The notes: generated from the sequence alone by a model not told the origin. A stretch of DNA of 64,000 nt from Streptomyces mirabilis (GCF_039503195.1 NZ_JBCJKP010000001.1:6882001-6946000); one strand, 5' to 3'; shown: positions 39,328-48,067, counted from the stretch's first letter. Numbers and translations are program-made.

Positions 39328-39360
39328 AGGTCTGGACCATAGGTCAATAGGTCTGGACCA
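39328..39360 (-). promoter_or_regulatory. two direct repeats (chitinase operator) upstream of chiC
   Basis: AGGTCTGGACCA occurs at 39328-39339 and again at 39349-39360, spaced 21 bp, two helical turns. On the coding strand it reads TGGTCCAGACCT, the known 12-bp repeat of Streptomyces chitinase promoters. It is also close to the DasR box (ACTGGTCTAGACCAGT). It should mediate chitin induction and glucose or GlcNAc control. Confidence 0.85.
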
Positions 39361-39378
39361 GTGCACCCGCGCGGTGAG

Positions 39379-40020
39379 TCAGACGCCCAACTCCTGTGCC
39401 AGCACGGCCGCTTGGACCCTGCTCCGCAGCTCCAGCTTCCCCAGCAGACGGCTGACGTGGGTCTTCACCGTCGCCTCCGCCATCTCCAGTCGACCCGCGA
39501 TCTCCGCGTTGGAGAGCCCCTCACCCAGGCAGGACAGCACTTCCCGCTCCCGGCGCGTCAGCGCGTCGAGCACGGCCGGGTCGGCGCTCGGCTCCCGTAC
39601 CGGCTTCGCGGCGAACTCGGCGATCAGCCGACGCGTCACGGCCGGGGCGATCAGCCCCTCGCCGCTCGCCACCGTCCGCACCGCCACCAGCAGGTCCCTC
39701 GCCTCCGTGTTCTTCAGCAGAAACCCGGAGGCGCCCGCACGCAGCGCACCGAAGACGTACTCGTCGAGGTCGAAGGTGGTGAGCACGAGCACGTCGGCGA
39801 GCCGCTCGGCGACGACCTGACGGGTGGCGGACACCCCGTCGAGCCGGGGCATCTGCACATCCATCAGGACCAGGTCCGGGCGGAGTTCGCGGGCGAGCGC
39901 GACCGCCCGCTGGCCGTCCGCGGCCTCGCCGACCACCTCGATGTCGGGTGCGCTGCGCAGGATGAGGACGAGCCCGGCCCGTACGGCGGACTGGTCCTCG
40001 GCGACGAGCACGCGGATCAT
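39379..40020 (-). CDS. chiR: NarL/LuxR-family response regulator of chitinase
   Basis: This 213-aa regulator has a receiver domain (IRVLVAEDQSAVRAGL, phospho-Asp54 in VLMDVQMP, Lys in GFLLKNTEARD). Its C-terminal LuxR helix-turn-helix is LTRREREVLSCLGEGLSN and AEATVKTHVSRLLGKL. It overlaps the kinase gene by 4 bases (start ATG 40020), so the two are coupled. In S. coelicolor the equivalent pair ChiR/ChiS activates chiC; the same order is seen here. It likely binds the 12-bp repeats before chiC. Confidence 0.9.
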   Translation of the reverse strand: MIRVLVAEDQSAVRAGLVLILRSAPDIEVVGEAADGQRAVALARELRPDLVLMDVQMPRLDGVSATRQVVAERLADVLVLTTFDLDEYVFGALRAGASGFLLKNTEARDLLVAVRTVASGEGLIAPAVTRRLIAEFAAKPVREPSADPAVLDALTRREREVLSCLGEGLSNAEIAGRLEMAEATVKTHVSRLLGKLELRSRVQAAVLAQELGV

Positions 40021-41258
40021 CCGGGTTCTCCTTGGACCAGGGGCAGGGTGGCGCGTACGGTCCAGATCGCGCCGTCCTTGCCGTCTTTTCCACCCTTGCG
40101 GTGCTTGACGTGCCCGCTGTCCGGGGAGGGCTCCGGCCCCGCCTCGAAGCTGCCGCCCAGCAGGTCGGCCCGCTCCCGCATCCCCACGAGACCGGCGCCG
40201 GAACCGGGGGCGCGGGGGCCGCTCGGACCGCCGTACGGACTGGTCACCGCGATGGCGAGCGAGCCGTCCCGCTGGGTGAGCGTCACCGTGACACGGCCCT
40301 CGGGCGCGTGCTTGAGGGCGTTGGTCAGCGACTCCTGGACGATGCGGTACGCGGCGAGCTCGACCGGGGCGGGCACCTTGCCGTGCGCGGTGGTGAGCGT
40401 GACGTCGAGTCCGTTGGTGCGGGCGCCGGCCACCAGGGCGCCGAGTCCGTCGAGGGTGGGTGCGGCGGACGGCTCGCGGTCGTCGCTGCCGTCGCGCAGG
40501 ATCCCGATCAGCCGGCGCATCTCCGCGAGCCCCTCGACGCTGTTCTCACGGATGACGGTGAGCGCGTCCCTGGACGTGTTCGGGTCGTCGATGGAGAGCG
40601 CGGCCGTGGAGTGGATCGCGATCGCGGAGAGATGGTTGGCCACCATGTCGTGCAACTCCCGTGCCATCCGGGCTCGTTCGGCGGTGACGGCGTGGGCGCG
40701 GTCCATCTCGGCGAGCAGGGTCGTCTGTTCGGCGCGCAGCCGTTCGGCGACGGCGGTGTCGCGGTGGTTGCGGACGATCCAGCCGGTGGCGGCGGGGGTG
40801 AACGTCACCAGGCCGGTGAACGCGCCGATCAACAGCCCCTCCGGCTTGTGCCAGGCCGCGACCGGCCACACGGTCGCGATCACCGTGATCAGCCCGGTGA
40901 TCCAGGGGATGCGGCGGGCCGCGCCGGGGGAGCCGTACAGGACGGCCGCGTAGACCAGGTCCGTGAACATCACGACCGTGGCCAGGCTGCCGCGGGTCAG
41001 CAGGTCGGCGACGAGCGCGAGTGTGCCCACGAGCAGGGCGGTGCGCGGCCGTGTCCGGCGCAGCGGTTCACAGCAGGCCATCACGGCCAGCGGCACCAGG
41101 ACGGCCCAGCCCTGGTCCGCACGGGACATCGGATCGTCCGGCGTACGGCTGTAGAGACCGACGCTCCACAGGAAGAGCCCGCCGAGCAGTCCGCCGGCCG
41201 CGATGCCCACGTCGTCGCGGTGGGGGCGGGCGGGTCGCCGGGCCATGACTGCATCCAT
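40017..41258 (-). CDS. chiS: sensor histidine kinase of chitinase regulation
   Basis: This 413-aa HisKA_3-type kinase has about five membrane helices in the first 155 residues and no large extracellular domain. The phospho-acceptor His is in RMARELHDMVANHL. The N box and G boxes of the ATPase follow (QESLTNALKHAPEG, then GAGLVGMRERADLLGG). ATG 41258 (MDAVMARRPARP) is chosen because GGATGGAG precedes it. ATG 41246 and GTG 41261 are alternatives. It partners the response regulator encoded next to it. Confidence 0.85.
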   Translation of the reverse strand: MDAVMARRPARPHRDDVGIAAGGLLGGLFLWSVGLYSRTPDDPMSRADQGWAVLVPLAVMACCEPLRRTRPRTALLVGTLALVADLLTRGSLATVVMFTDLVYAAVLYGSPGAARRIPWITGLITVIATVWPVAAWHKPEGLLIGAFTGLVTFTPAATGWIVRNHRDTAVAERLRAEQTTLLAEMDRAHAVTAERARMARELHDMVANHLSAIAIHSTAALSIDDPNTSRDALTVIRENSVEGLAEMRRLIGILRDGSDDREPSAAPTLDGLGALVAGARTNGLDVTLTTAHGKVPAPVELAAYRIVQESLTNALKHAPEGRVTVTLTQRDGSLAIAVTSPYGGPSGPRAPGSGAGLVGMRERADLLGGSFEAGPEPSPDSGHVKHRKGGKDGKDGAIWTVRATLPLVQGEPG

Positions 41259-41410
41259 GACTCCATCCAACACGGCGCACCGGCCCACCGCCTGATGCCC
41301 GGGAAGGGTCCGGAACTGCAACTTTCGATGTACCGGGACCTCGTCACCGCCGATGACGATCCGGGCCGCCCCGGACGTGAGCCTGGAGGGGTGACCGAGA
41401 GGGGCGAACC

Positions 41411-41965
41411 GTGATCGTCGGGTTGATCGTCGCGTGCGAGGCCGGTTTCTGGCTGCTGCTGGCCGCGGGCCTCGCCGTCCGCTATCTGCTGAGGCTGCGC
41501 CGTACGAGCGTGGCCCTGCTGCTGTGCGAGCCGCTGCTGGAGGTGGTGCTTTTCGTGGTGACGGCGCTCGACCTCCGGAACGGCGCCGAGCCGAGCTGGG
41601 AACACGGCCTGGCGGCGCTCTACATCGGCTTCACCGTCGCGTACGGCCACTACACCATCCGCTGGTTGGACGGCCACGCCGCCCACCGCCTGGCCGGTGG
41701 CCCGCCCCCGCCGAAGCCCCCGCGCTTCGGCAGGCCCCGGGCCGCCCACGAGGGCCGCCTCTGGCTCCGTACCCTCCTCGCGGCGACCGTCGCGTGCGCC
41801 CTCCTCCAGGGCGCGATCTGGTTCGTGGGCGTCGGCGACACCTCGTCGCTGCGCGCCTTCCAGTGGGTGGCGCTACGGGCGGTGGGGATCCACGGCCTGA
41901 TCGCCCTGACGTATGTCCTCCGGCCCAAACGGGCCCCGGTCACGCAGGGTCGGTCCGGCGGCTAG
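41411..41965 (+). CDS. hypothetical integral membrane protein
   Basis: This 184-aa protein starts at GTG 41411 and is transcribed away from chiS. Four or five membrane helices are visible (about 2-25, 35-55, 66-88, 120-140 and 150-172). The loop between helices 3 and 4 is rich in Pro/Arg (GGPPPPKPPRFGRPR). The family is not recognised; similar unnamed genes accompany chiS in Streptomyces. Its TAG stop lies inside the terminal repeat of the MITE-like element, so the natural C terminus may have been altered. Confidence 0.75.
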   Translation: MIVGLIVACEAGFWLLLAAGLAVRYLLRLRRTSVALLLCEPLLEVVLFVVTALDLRNGAEPSWEHGLAALYIGFTVAYGHYTIRWLDGHAAHRLAGGPPPPKPPRFGRPRAAHEGRLWLRTLLAATVACALLQGAIWFVGVGDTSSLRAFQWVALRAVGIHGLIALTYVLRPKRAPVTQGRSGG

Positions 41966-42139
41966 GGCCTGTCGTTTGGATCAGGTCGTTTTGGGCGACG
42001 GGGCTTGATCGGTGCCGGTGAGCGGGGGCTGGTGCGTGCAGGTGCAAGGCGGAGGAGGGAGGCATGGCGACTGACGACAACGCCGCAGATGTGCGTGCCG
42101 GCCCCGCGGCCAGGCCTGATCCCAAGGACAGGGCCCTAG
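41962..42139. mobile_element. MITE-like element with imperfect terminal inverted repeats
   Basis: The left end (41962-41985) and the reverse complement of the right end (42115-42139) agree in about 21 of 24 positions: CTAGGGCCTGTCGTTTGGAT against CTAGGGCCCTGTCCTTGGGA. The element is about 178 bp and holds no transposase. It lies between convergent genes, and the TAG at each outer end serves as the stop codon of each neighbour. The TA at both edges could be a target duplication. Such ends resemble insertion sequences common in Streptomyces, but the parent family is not assigned. Confidence 0.6.
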
Positions 42140-42708
42140 CGCTCGCCGCCCGGCACCCACAGCACGTCCCCGGTCTCCTTGTTCGCCGTGCGGGCGAGGA
42201 TGAACAGCAGGTCGGAGAGCCGGTTCAGGTAGGTGGCGGTCAGCGGGTTCATGACGTCGCCGTGGACCTCCAGCGCCGCCCATGTCGACCGCTCGGCGCG
42301 GCGTACGACCGTGCACGCCTGGTGCAGCAGTGCCGCGCCCGGGGTGCCGCCGGGCAGGATGAAGGAGCGCAGCTTCTCCAGCTCGTCGTTGAAGCGGTCG
42401 CAGTCCGCCTCCAGCTTGTCGATGTAGAACTGCTCGACCCGCAGGGGCGGGAACTTCGGGTCCTCGACCACCGGGGTCGACAGGTCCGCGCCGACGTCGA
42501 AGAGGTCGTTCTGCACCCGGGTGAGGACCGCGACGACCTCCTCGTCGAGGCCGCCCAGTGCGATCGCCGTCCCGAGGACCGCGTTCGCCTCGTTGGCGTC
42601 CGCGTAGGCCGAGATCCGGGGATCGGTCTTGGCGACCCGGCTCATGTCCCCGAGAGCGGTGGTGCCCTGGTCGCCGGTCCTGGTGTAGATGCGCGTCAGA
42701 TTGACCAT
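42136..42708 (-). CDS. cob(I)alamin adenosyltransferase, PduO type
   Basis: This 190-aa enzyme transfers adenosyl from ATP to cob(I)alamin, giving coenzyme B12. It shows NLTRIYTRTGDQGTTALGD (ATP-binding N terminus), VQNDLFDVGADLST, FILPGGTPGAALLHQACTVV, RRAERS and YLNRLSDLLFILAR. These are the PduO/MMAB signatures and ATP/cobalamin contacts. ATG 42708 starts at the conserved NLTRIYTRTGD. The methylmalonyl-CoA epimerase gene in the window belongs to a B12-dependent pathway, but is far away. Its TAG stop is in the right end of the MITE-like element. Confidence 0.93.
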   Translation of the reverse strand: MVNLTRIYTRTGDQGTTALGDMSRVAKTDPRISAYADANEANAVLGTAIALGGLDEEVVAVLTRVQNDLFDVGADLSTPVVEDPKFPPLRVEQFYIDKLEADCDRFNDELEKLRSFILPGGTPGAALLHQACTVVRRAERSTWAALEVHGDVMNPLTATYLNRLSDLLFILARTANKETGDVLWVPGGER

Positions 42709-42898
42709 GGGGCCAATTTAGACGGTCTCGCGAGGGGAGCCGACGTGTGACCGAGCACTGCTTCGGCGCCTCTGCACCGTTCCTCTCAGGCGTTCGATTC
42801 CGTGCGCATGTTCTCCCTTCGTACCCGTGTCCTTGAATCGGGAACGGCGCTAACCGGAGTGGAGCCCTGGCTGCGCCCGGAAGGGAAGGTGGTGAACC

Positions 42899-43564
42899 AT
42901 GCTGGTGGGCGTGGAGTACCGCCTCGCCGGCCAATTCCTTGACCGTCGCTTCGTCTCTCCTGGTGAGGCCGCACGGTACCGGCGGCTCCAGCAACAGCTT
43001 GCCCGCTCTCGGAAGGGATCCGGGAGGCGAAGGGCATGCCGGGCGAAGATGCGGGTCATCATGCGCAGGGTCCGTGACCGGCGCCAGGACTTCCATGCGC
43101 AGAGCGCCCGTCAGATGGTGGACGGCAATGCCCTCGTGGTCCTCGAAGACCTCAACACCGGGGCCATGACCGCCACTGCCAGGGGATCCGTGGCGGAGCC
43201 CGGTGTCAGAGTTCGGCAGAAGTCCGGACTCAACCGTTCCATCCAGGACAAAGGCCGGCATTCCTTCGAGTTGGCGGTTCGCGACCGTGCCCGCCGTACC
43301 GGCGCCACGGTGCGCACGGTGAATCCCGCTCATACGTCAACGACGTGCCCTGTTTGTGGGCATGTGCATCCGGACCATCGCAAGAGCCAAGCGAGGTTCG
43401 TGTGCACCGCCTGCGGTCACAAGGAGCACGCTGACACGGTCGGCGCGAAGAACACGCTGGCCCGCGGGCATGCGGGTCACAGGGCGTGGAGACCTCGGCT
43501 CCAGCCGGTCCGTGAAGCGCCAACCAGCGTGCAACCGCGCGGAATTAACGCACCGACCGCCTAG
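42899..43564 (+). pseudogene. truncated IS200/IS605-family TnpB (OrfB) remnant
   Basis: This 221-aa frame is the C-terminal half of a TnpB nuclease. It keeps the coiled region RYRRLQQQLARSRKGSGRRR, the second catalytic Glu (NALVVLEDLNTGAM) and the zinc ribbon (CPVCGHVHPDHRK, FVCTACG). The last catalytic Asp is also kept (HADTVGAKNTLARGHAG). The N-terminal domain and the first RuvC Asp are missing. A stop (TGA at 42893-42895) lies directly upstream of ATG 42899. No tnpA is nearby. It is not expected to be active. Confidence 0.85.
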
Positions 43565-43616
43565 GTCGGAATCCCCCTGACTTCGGTCGGAGGAGGATCG
43601 CCAAGTCCGTCAGTTG
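43553..43616 (+). mobile_element. possible right end / guide-RNA remnant of the TnpB element
   Basis: CCGACC-GCCTA-GGTCGG (43553-43569) forms a perfect 6-bp hairpin overlapping the end of the tnpB frame. CCCCCTGACTTCGGTCGG and GGAGGA follow. In IS605-type elements the right end and the reRNA (omegaRNA) scaffold occupy this position. The left end was not found, so the border is uncertain. Confidence 0.4.
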
Positions 43617-43667
43617 AGACGTGACGACCGTCTCACGGCGTGAGACCGTGACACGCATTACTTACTC

Positions 43668-43696
43668 GTCACACAGGCCCTCACGAGCGCTAGTGT
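43668..43696 (+). promoter_or_regulatory. candidate promoter of the 3-hydroxybutyryl-CoA dehydrogenase gene
   Basis: GTCACA (43668-43673) and TAGTGT (43691-43696) are separated by 17 bases. They match the -35 TTGACA at 4 of 6 positions and the Streptomyces -10 TAGRRT. The start codon lies 46 bases downstream. Confidence 0.45.
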
Positions 43697-43741
43697 CCGC
43701 CCGAGAGGCAGACATAAACACCGCGTCAGGGGAGTCGCACA

Positions 43742-44590
43742 GTGGCAGGGAAGCTCGCCGTCATCGGAGCCGGGCTCATGGGGTCCGGTATCGCCCAGGT
43801 GTCCGCGCAGGCGGGCTGGGAAGTCGTTCTGCGCGATGTCACCGACGAGGCGCTCACGCGAGGCATCGACGGCATCAAGGCCTCCTACGACAAGTTCGTG
43901 AGCAAGGGCAGGCTGGAGGCGCGCGACGCCGATGCCGCACTCGGCCGGATCACCGCGACCACCGATCTCGACGCCGCCGCGGACGCGGACATCGTCGTCG
44001 AGGCCGTCTTCGAGAAGCTCGAGGTCAAGCACGACATCTTCCGCGCGCTCGACAAGATCGTGCGGGACGACACCGTGCTCGCCTCGAACACCTCCGCCAT
44101 CCCGATCACCAAGATCGCCGCGGCCACCGAGCGCCCGGAGCGGGTCGTCGGCGTCCACTTCTTCTCACCCGTACCGATGATGCAGCTGTGCGAACTGGTG
44201 CGCGGCTACAAGACGAGCGACGAAACCCTCGCCACCGCACGGGAGTTCGCCGAGTCCGTCGGCAAGACCTGCATCGTCGTCAACCGTGACGTGGCCGGCT
44301 TCGTGACGACCCGTCTCATCTCGGCGCTCGTCGTCGAGGCCACCAAGCTGTACGAGTCCGGCGTGGCCACCGCCGAGGACATCGACCTCGCCTGCAAACT
44401 GGGCTTCGGCCATGCCATGGGCCCGCTCGCCACGGCCGACCTCACAGGCGTCGACATCCTCCTGCACGCCACCGGCAACATCTACACCGAGACCCAGGAC
44501 GAGAAGTTCGCTCCGCCGGAGCTGATGCGCCGGATGGTTGACGCCGGTGACATCGGGCGCAAGAGCGGGCAGGGCTTCTACAAGCACTGA
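43742..44590 (+). CDS. 3-hydroxybutyryl-CoA dehydrogenase
   Basis: This 282-aa NAD(P)-dependent enzyme oxidises 3-hydroxybutyryl-CoA or reduces acetoacetyl-CoA. The Rossmann loop is KLAVIGAGLMGSGIAQ. The catalytic His-Glu dyad lies in GVHFFSPVPMMQLCELV. The C-terminal domain shows NRDVAGFVTTRLI, DLACKLGFGHAMGP and RKSGQGFYKH. GTG 43742 follows AGGGGAG with a 7-base gap. It may work with the acetyl-CoA acetyltransferase at the end of the window. Confidence 0.94.
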   Translation: MAGKLAVIGAGLMGSGIAQVSAQAGWEVVLRDVTDEALTRGIDGIKASYDKFVSKGRLEARDADAALGRITATTDLDAAADADIVVEAVFEKLEVKHDIFRALDKIVRDDTVLASNTSAIPITKIAAATERPERVVGVHFFSPVPMMQLCELVRGYKTSDETLATAREFAESVGKTCIVVNRDVAGFVTTRLISALVVEATKLYESGVATAEDIDLACKLGFGHAMGPLATADLTGVDILLHATGNIYTETQDEKFAPPELMRRMVDAGDIGRKSGQGFYKH

Positions 44591-44797
44591 ATCAAGCGAG
44601 TCATCCAGCATCACCCGTCACGGAAACCGCACGTGCCTCTGGGGTGTCACCCCATGAGGTGAATTCGGTATCGGTTCGCTTACAGACGGCAACCTCTGCG
44701 GCCTCAAGCCAGTCAGACGGTGCACACGCACAACGCGGACCGACACCGACGCAGAGAGACTGACGCAGAGGACGAGACGCACTCTCGGGGAGCGCAT

Positions 44798-45121
44798 ATG
44801 TACATCAGGGGCGACCACGCCGAGCTGGTCGTCGGGGGCCGCCTCGACGTACGCAGCGCGGCGGACGCCCGTACGGTCCTGCACTCGGCCGTCGACGACG
44901 GAGTCGGCGATCTGGTGCTGGACCTGTCCGAGCTGGACTCCTGGGACGCCACCGGGCTCGGTGTCATCATGGGGGCCCACCGAAGGGCCGGGCGGTGCGG
45001 CCGACGGCTCGTGCTGCGCCGTGTACCACCGCAGATGCAGCGCCTGCTGGTGGCCACCCGGCTGCACCGGATCCTCGCGATCGAGGGCGGCATCGGAGTC
45101 GAGTCACTGCCCCGGGTGTGA
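44798..45121 (+). CDS. STAS-domain protein (anti-sigma factor antagonist type)
   Basis: This 107-aa protein is a single STAS domain: MYIRGDHAELVVGGRLDV, then LVLDLSELDSWDATGLGVIM and the C-terminal RLHRILAIEGGI. In anti-sigma antagonists the residue before GLGV is a phosphorylated Ser in DSSGLG. Here the block is WDATGLG, so Thr52 would be the phosphorylation site. ATG 44798 has GGGGAG upstream. No anti-sigma or sigma gene is adjacent, so the partners are unknown. Confidence 0.85.
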   Translation: MYIRGDHAELVVGGRLDVRSAADARTVLHSAVDDGVGDLVLDLSELDSWDATGLGVIMGAHRRAGRCGRRLVLRRVPPQMQRLLVATRLHRILAIEGGIGVESLPRV

Positions 45122-45391
45122 CCCGGCGTACGCCTCCTGAGCGGCGTACGAAACGCACCTCGCGCACAATCCTCACGAGACTGTGACGTCTCGGGCGGCG
45201 CGGTACCCCGGCCTGTCGGAGATACTGTGCGAAGGTTTAGGGTTCGGCTGCCCGCCACCCGAAACCCTACGAGCGGGCACCGGACCAGAAGCGACAGCGC
45301 GGTGTGCAGCAAGGCCGGGAGGGGCCTGGGTCCTTGTCACCGGACTCCCGGCGACAAGATCCGCACACGACGCTTTTGGGGGGCTTGGAAC

Positions 45392-47971
45392 ATGGACCCG
45401 AACAACCGGGGACCCGAAGAGTACGGCCATGACGACGACGGCCAGGCGCCTCGCTCGCGCCCACCGCGTGATGCGCTCACCGCCGACCTGGGTCAGTACA
45501 CACCCGCACTCGCCCGCACCGTCCAACTCGTCTCGGGCGACTTCCTGCTCACGGTCAACCCCGTCGACGGCAGCGAGATAGAGGTCTGCCCGCCGGGAGA
45601 GCGACCGCAGCGGCCCACGAAGTTCAGTGCCGCCGAGCGAGCCGATCTGGCCCGCGCCGCCCTGCCGCCCGTACCGCCGGGCCCCGCCCAGCCCCGACTG
45701 CCGCTCCTGGAGCGCCAGGAGGAGCGCGAGCGGCTCGTCCGCCTGCTGGCGCGCGGGCGCTCCGTACGCCTCACCGGCCCCGCCGGCTCCGGCCGCACCA
45801 GCCTGCTCGACGCCGTCGCCGACGACTGCGCGGACCTCGCCCCCGACGGCGTCGTCCGCCTCTCCGGATACCGGCGCACGGCGACCGACCTGCTGTACGA
45901 CCTGTTCGCCGCTGTCCACAGCGCGCCTCTGTACCGTCCCGAACGGGACGAACTGCTCGAACTCGTCCACGGGATCGGCGCGGTCGTCGTCCTCGACGAC
46001 GTGGAGATCGGCGGCACCGCGCTCGACGAACTCCTCGACGCCACCCCCGAGTGCGCCTTCGTCATCGCCGCGACCCCCGACGTCCCCGCGCCCTCCGCCG
46101 ACTCCCTCCTCGAAGAGGTCTTCCTCGGCGGACTCGACCGCAGCGGCGGCCTCGAGCTCTTGGAGCGGACCGTCGGACGCGTGCTGACCGAGGAGGAGGC
46201 GAACTGGGCGGGCGACCTCTGGTTCGAGTCCGAGGGTCTGCCGCTGCGCTTCATGCAGGCCGGTGCCCTGCTGCGACAGCGCGACCAGTTGCAGGCCAAG
46301 GAGAACGCCTTCGACGACTTCGGCGTCTTCCAGGACGCCCCGGTCGACCTGCCGGTCGACGCGCCCTTCGAGGCCGCCGACGGCCACGACGTACCGCTGC
46401 CCTCGCTCGCCGAGGGGGCCGCGCCCGCCGCGCTGCTCGCCTCCCGCCTGAGCGGGTCGGCCCGTGCCACCCTGCGCTTCGCCGTCGCGCTCGGCGGTGA
46501 GGTGCCGCACCAGACGCATCTGCCCGCCCTCGTGGACGACACCCACGCCGACGCCGCGCTCGCCGAACTGGCGGGCTGCGCGCTGGTCTCCCCGGTCGGC
46601 TCCCGCTACCGGCTCGCCGCCGGCGTGCAGGCCCAGCTGGAGGCCGCCGGATACGCCGACGGGCTGGAGGAGCAGGCCCGCACCGCGGCCCAGCACTACA
46701 CCTGGTGGGCCGGACACCCCTCGGTCACCCCGGAACGAGTCAGCGCCGAGGCCGACGCCGTGCTCGCCGCCCTCACCGTCCTGGTCCCGCTCACCACGGC
46801 CCCGGCCGACGAGCAGGACGAGAGCGTCGCCGTGCGGCTGGCCCGCACGGCCGCGCCCGCCTTCGCCGCGGGACTGAACTGGAACGCCTGGGAGCGCGCC
46901 CTGCGCTCCGGCGCGGAGGCCTCCAGGCTCGCCGGCGAGGTCGGCGAACAAGCCTACTTCCACCACGAGTTGGGCATCCTCGCGCTCTGCGCCGGTCAGC
47001 TGGACCGGGCCCGCGCCGAGCTGGAGTCCTCCATCGGGCTGCGCGGTGCCCTCGCCGACAAGCGCGGCACCGTCGCGGGCCGCCGGGCCCTCGCGCTGAT
47101 CGCCGACCGCTCCGGGGCCGTACTGCCCGGCGTGGCCGTACTGCCCGGCGGGCGCACGGCGGCGGGCGAGGAGGTGCCCGACGCACGGCACGAGGAGTCG
47201 GTGTCGCCGCCCGGCGGCGTACCGGCCGCGTTCGTGCTCTCCGCTCCGGTCGGGGAGCCCTCGACGCTGGTCACCCACCGGGCCGAACCGGGTCCGGCGT
47301 CGAAGCGCGTGGGCGTGGGCAGTCGTCTGGTGGCCGGCACCCGGCGCAACCTGGTGGCCGCGGGCGCGGGCGCGCTGCTCGTCGCGGTGCTGGGCACCGT
47401 GGTGACGCTCGGCGCGACCTCGAACAACAACACCGACAACCCGTCCGAGAAGGTCGGCGTCAACCCCTCGGCCAGCCAGGGCGGCCAGGACGACAGCCTC
47501 GGCGCCGACAAGGCGAAGAAGGGCGGCGGCAGCGACGCGGGCGTGGTGTCCACGCCGACGGACCCGGGCCCCGACGGCACGTACGGGACCTCGGACGACC
47601 CGACGCCGCCGACGAACACGAGCGGGCGGCCTTCGGACAGCCCGAGTGGGACGAAGGGGGGCGGGGGTACGTCGACGTCGCCGTCCAAGTCGACTTCCAA
47701 GCCGCCGACGACCAAGCCGTCGTCGTCGACGTCGCCGAAGCCGTCGACGAGCCCTTCGTCGTCGGTGAGCCCGACGGGTCCCACGTCGTCGACGTCGCCC
47801 TCCGCGCCCACCACCCCTCCGACCACGCCGCCGTCCACCACCACAACCACCGCCAGCGGCCCCGCCTCCAGCGTCCCCGCGAGCACCAGCGCCGGGGCCC
47901 CGCAAAGCAGTTCTGCGAGTGTTCCGGCGAGCAGCAGCGCCGCCGGGTCGCCGAACGGTTCGGTGATCTGA
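45392..47971 (+). CDS. membrane-anchored P-loop ATPase with long Ser/Thr/Pro-rich extracytoplasmic tail
   Basis: This 859-aa protein starts at ATG 45392. A short N-terminal region (1-110) leads to an ATPase domain: GPAGSGRTSLLD (about 128-139) is a Walker A in which Lys is Arg, and AVVVLDDVEIGG is Walker B. Winged-helix and helical regions follow (LRFMQAGALLRQRDQ; RATLRFAVALGGEVPHQ) with a TPR-like part (AYFHHELGILALCAGQLDRA). One membrane helix (about 652-675) then precedes about 170 residues of Ser, Thr, Pro and Gly. The layout suggests a STAND-like sensor whose tail lies in the cell wall. No family name is certain. Confidence 0.75.
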   Translation: MDPNNRGPEEYGHDDDGQAPRSRPPRDALTADLGQYTPALARTVQLVSGDFLLTVNPVDGSEIEVCPPGERPQRPTKFSAAERADLARAALPPVPPGPAQPRLPLLERQEERERLVRLLARGRSVRLTGPAGSGRTSLLDAVADDCADLAPDGVVRLSGYRRTATDLLYDLFAAVHSAPLYRPERDELLELVHGIGAVVVLDDVEIGGTALDELLDATPECAFVIAATPDVPAPSADSLLEEVFLGGLDRSGGLELLERTVGRVLTEEEANWAGDLWFESEGLPLRFMQAGALLRQRDQLQAKENAFDDFGVFQDAPVDLPVDAPFEAADGHDVPLPSLAEGAAPAALLASRLSGSARATLRFAVALGGEVPHQTHLPALVDDTHADAALAELAGCALVSPVGSRYRLAAGVQAQLEAAGYADGLEEQARTAAQHYTWWAGHPSVTPERVSAEADAVLAALTVLVPLTTAPADEQDESVAVRLARTAAPAFAAGLNWNAWERALRSGAEASRLAGEVGEQAYFHHELGILALCAGQLDRARAELESSIGLRGALADKRGTVAGRRALALIADRSGAVLPGVAVLPGGRTAAGEEVPDARHEESVSPPGGVPAAFVLSAPVGEPSTLVTHRAEPGPASKRVGVGSRLVAGTRRNLVAAGAGALLVAVLGTVVTLGATSNNNTDNPSEKVGVNPSASQGGQDDSLGADKAKKGGGSDAGVVSTPTDPGPDGTYGTSDDPTPPTNTSGRPSDSPSGTKGGGGTSTSPSKSTSKPPTTKPSSSTSPKPSTSPSSSVSPTGPTSSTSPSAPTTPPTTPPSTTTTTASGPASSVPASTSAGAPQSSSASVPASSSAAGSPNGSVI

Positions 47972-47981
47972 GCACCACGAC

Positions 47982-48025
47982 AGAAGTGAGGGCCGGGTCC
48001 GACATCGGACCCGGCCCTCACTTCT
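47982..48025. terminator. bidirectional terminator between the P-loop gene and nucS
   Basis: A perfect 21-bp inverted repeat (47982-48002 with 48005-48025) separated by two bases, with A/T-containing ends. It lies between two convergent genes and can end both transcripts. Confidence 0.85.
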
Positions 48026-48067
48026 GACCGGCGAACTACATGGCCGATTGAGTCAAAGTCGTTCGAA

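Noticed and set aside
42064-42135. ATG with a purine-rich site inside the MITE-like element
   Set aside because: The frame reads out of the element into antisense of the adenosyltransferase and has no homology.
42709-42898. Search for an intact transposon 5' end before the tnpB remnant
   Set aside because: No left-end hairpin, tnpA frame or target duplication could be recognised in these 190 bases.
45173-47905. Long minus-strand open frame (910 codons) over the P-loop gene
   Set aside because: It is a shadow of the plus-strand gene, with Arg/Gly runs opposite Ser/Pro codons.
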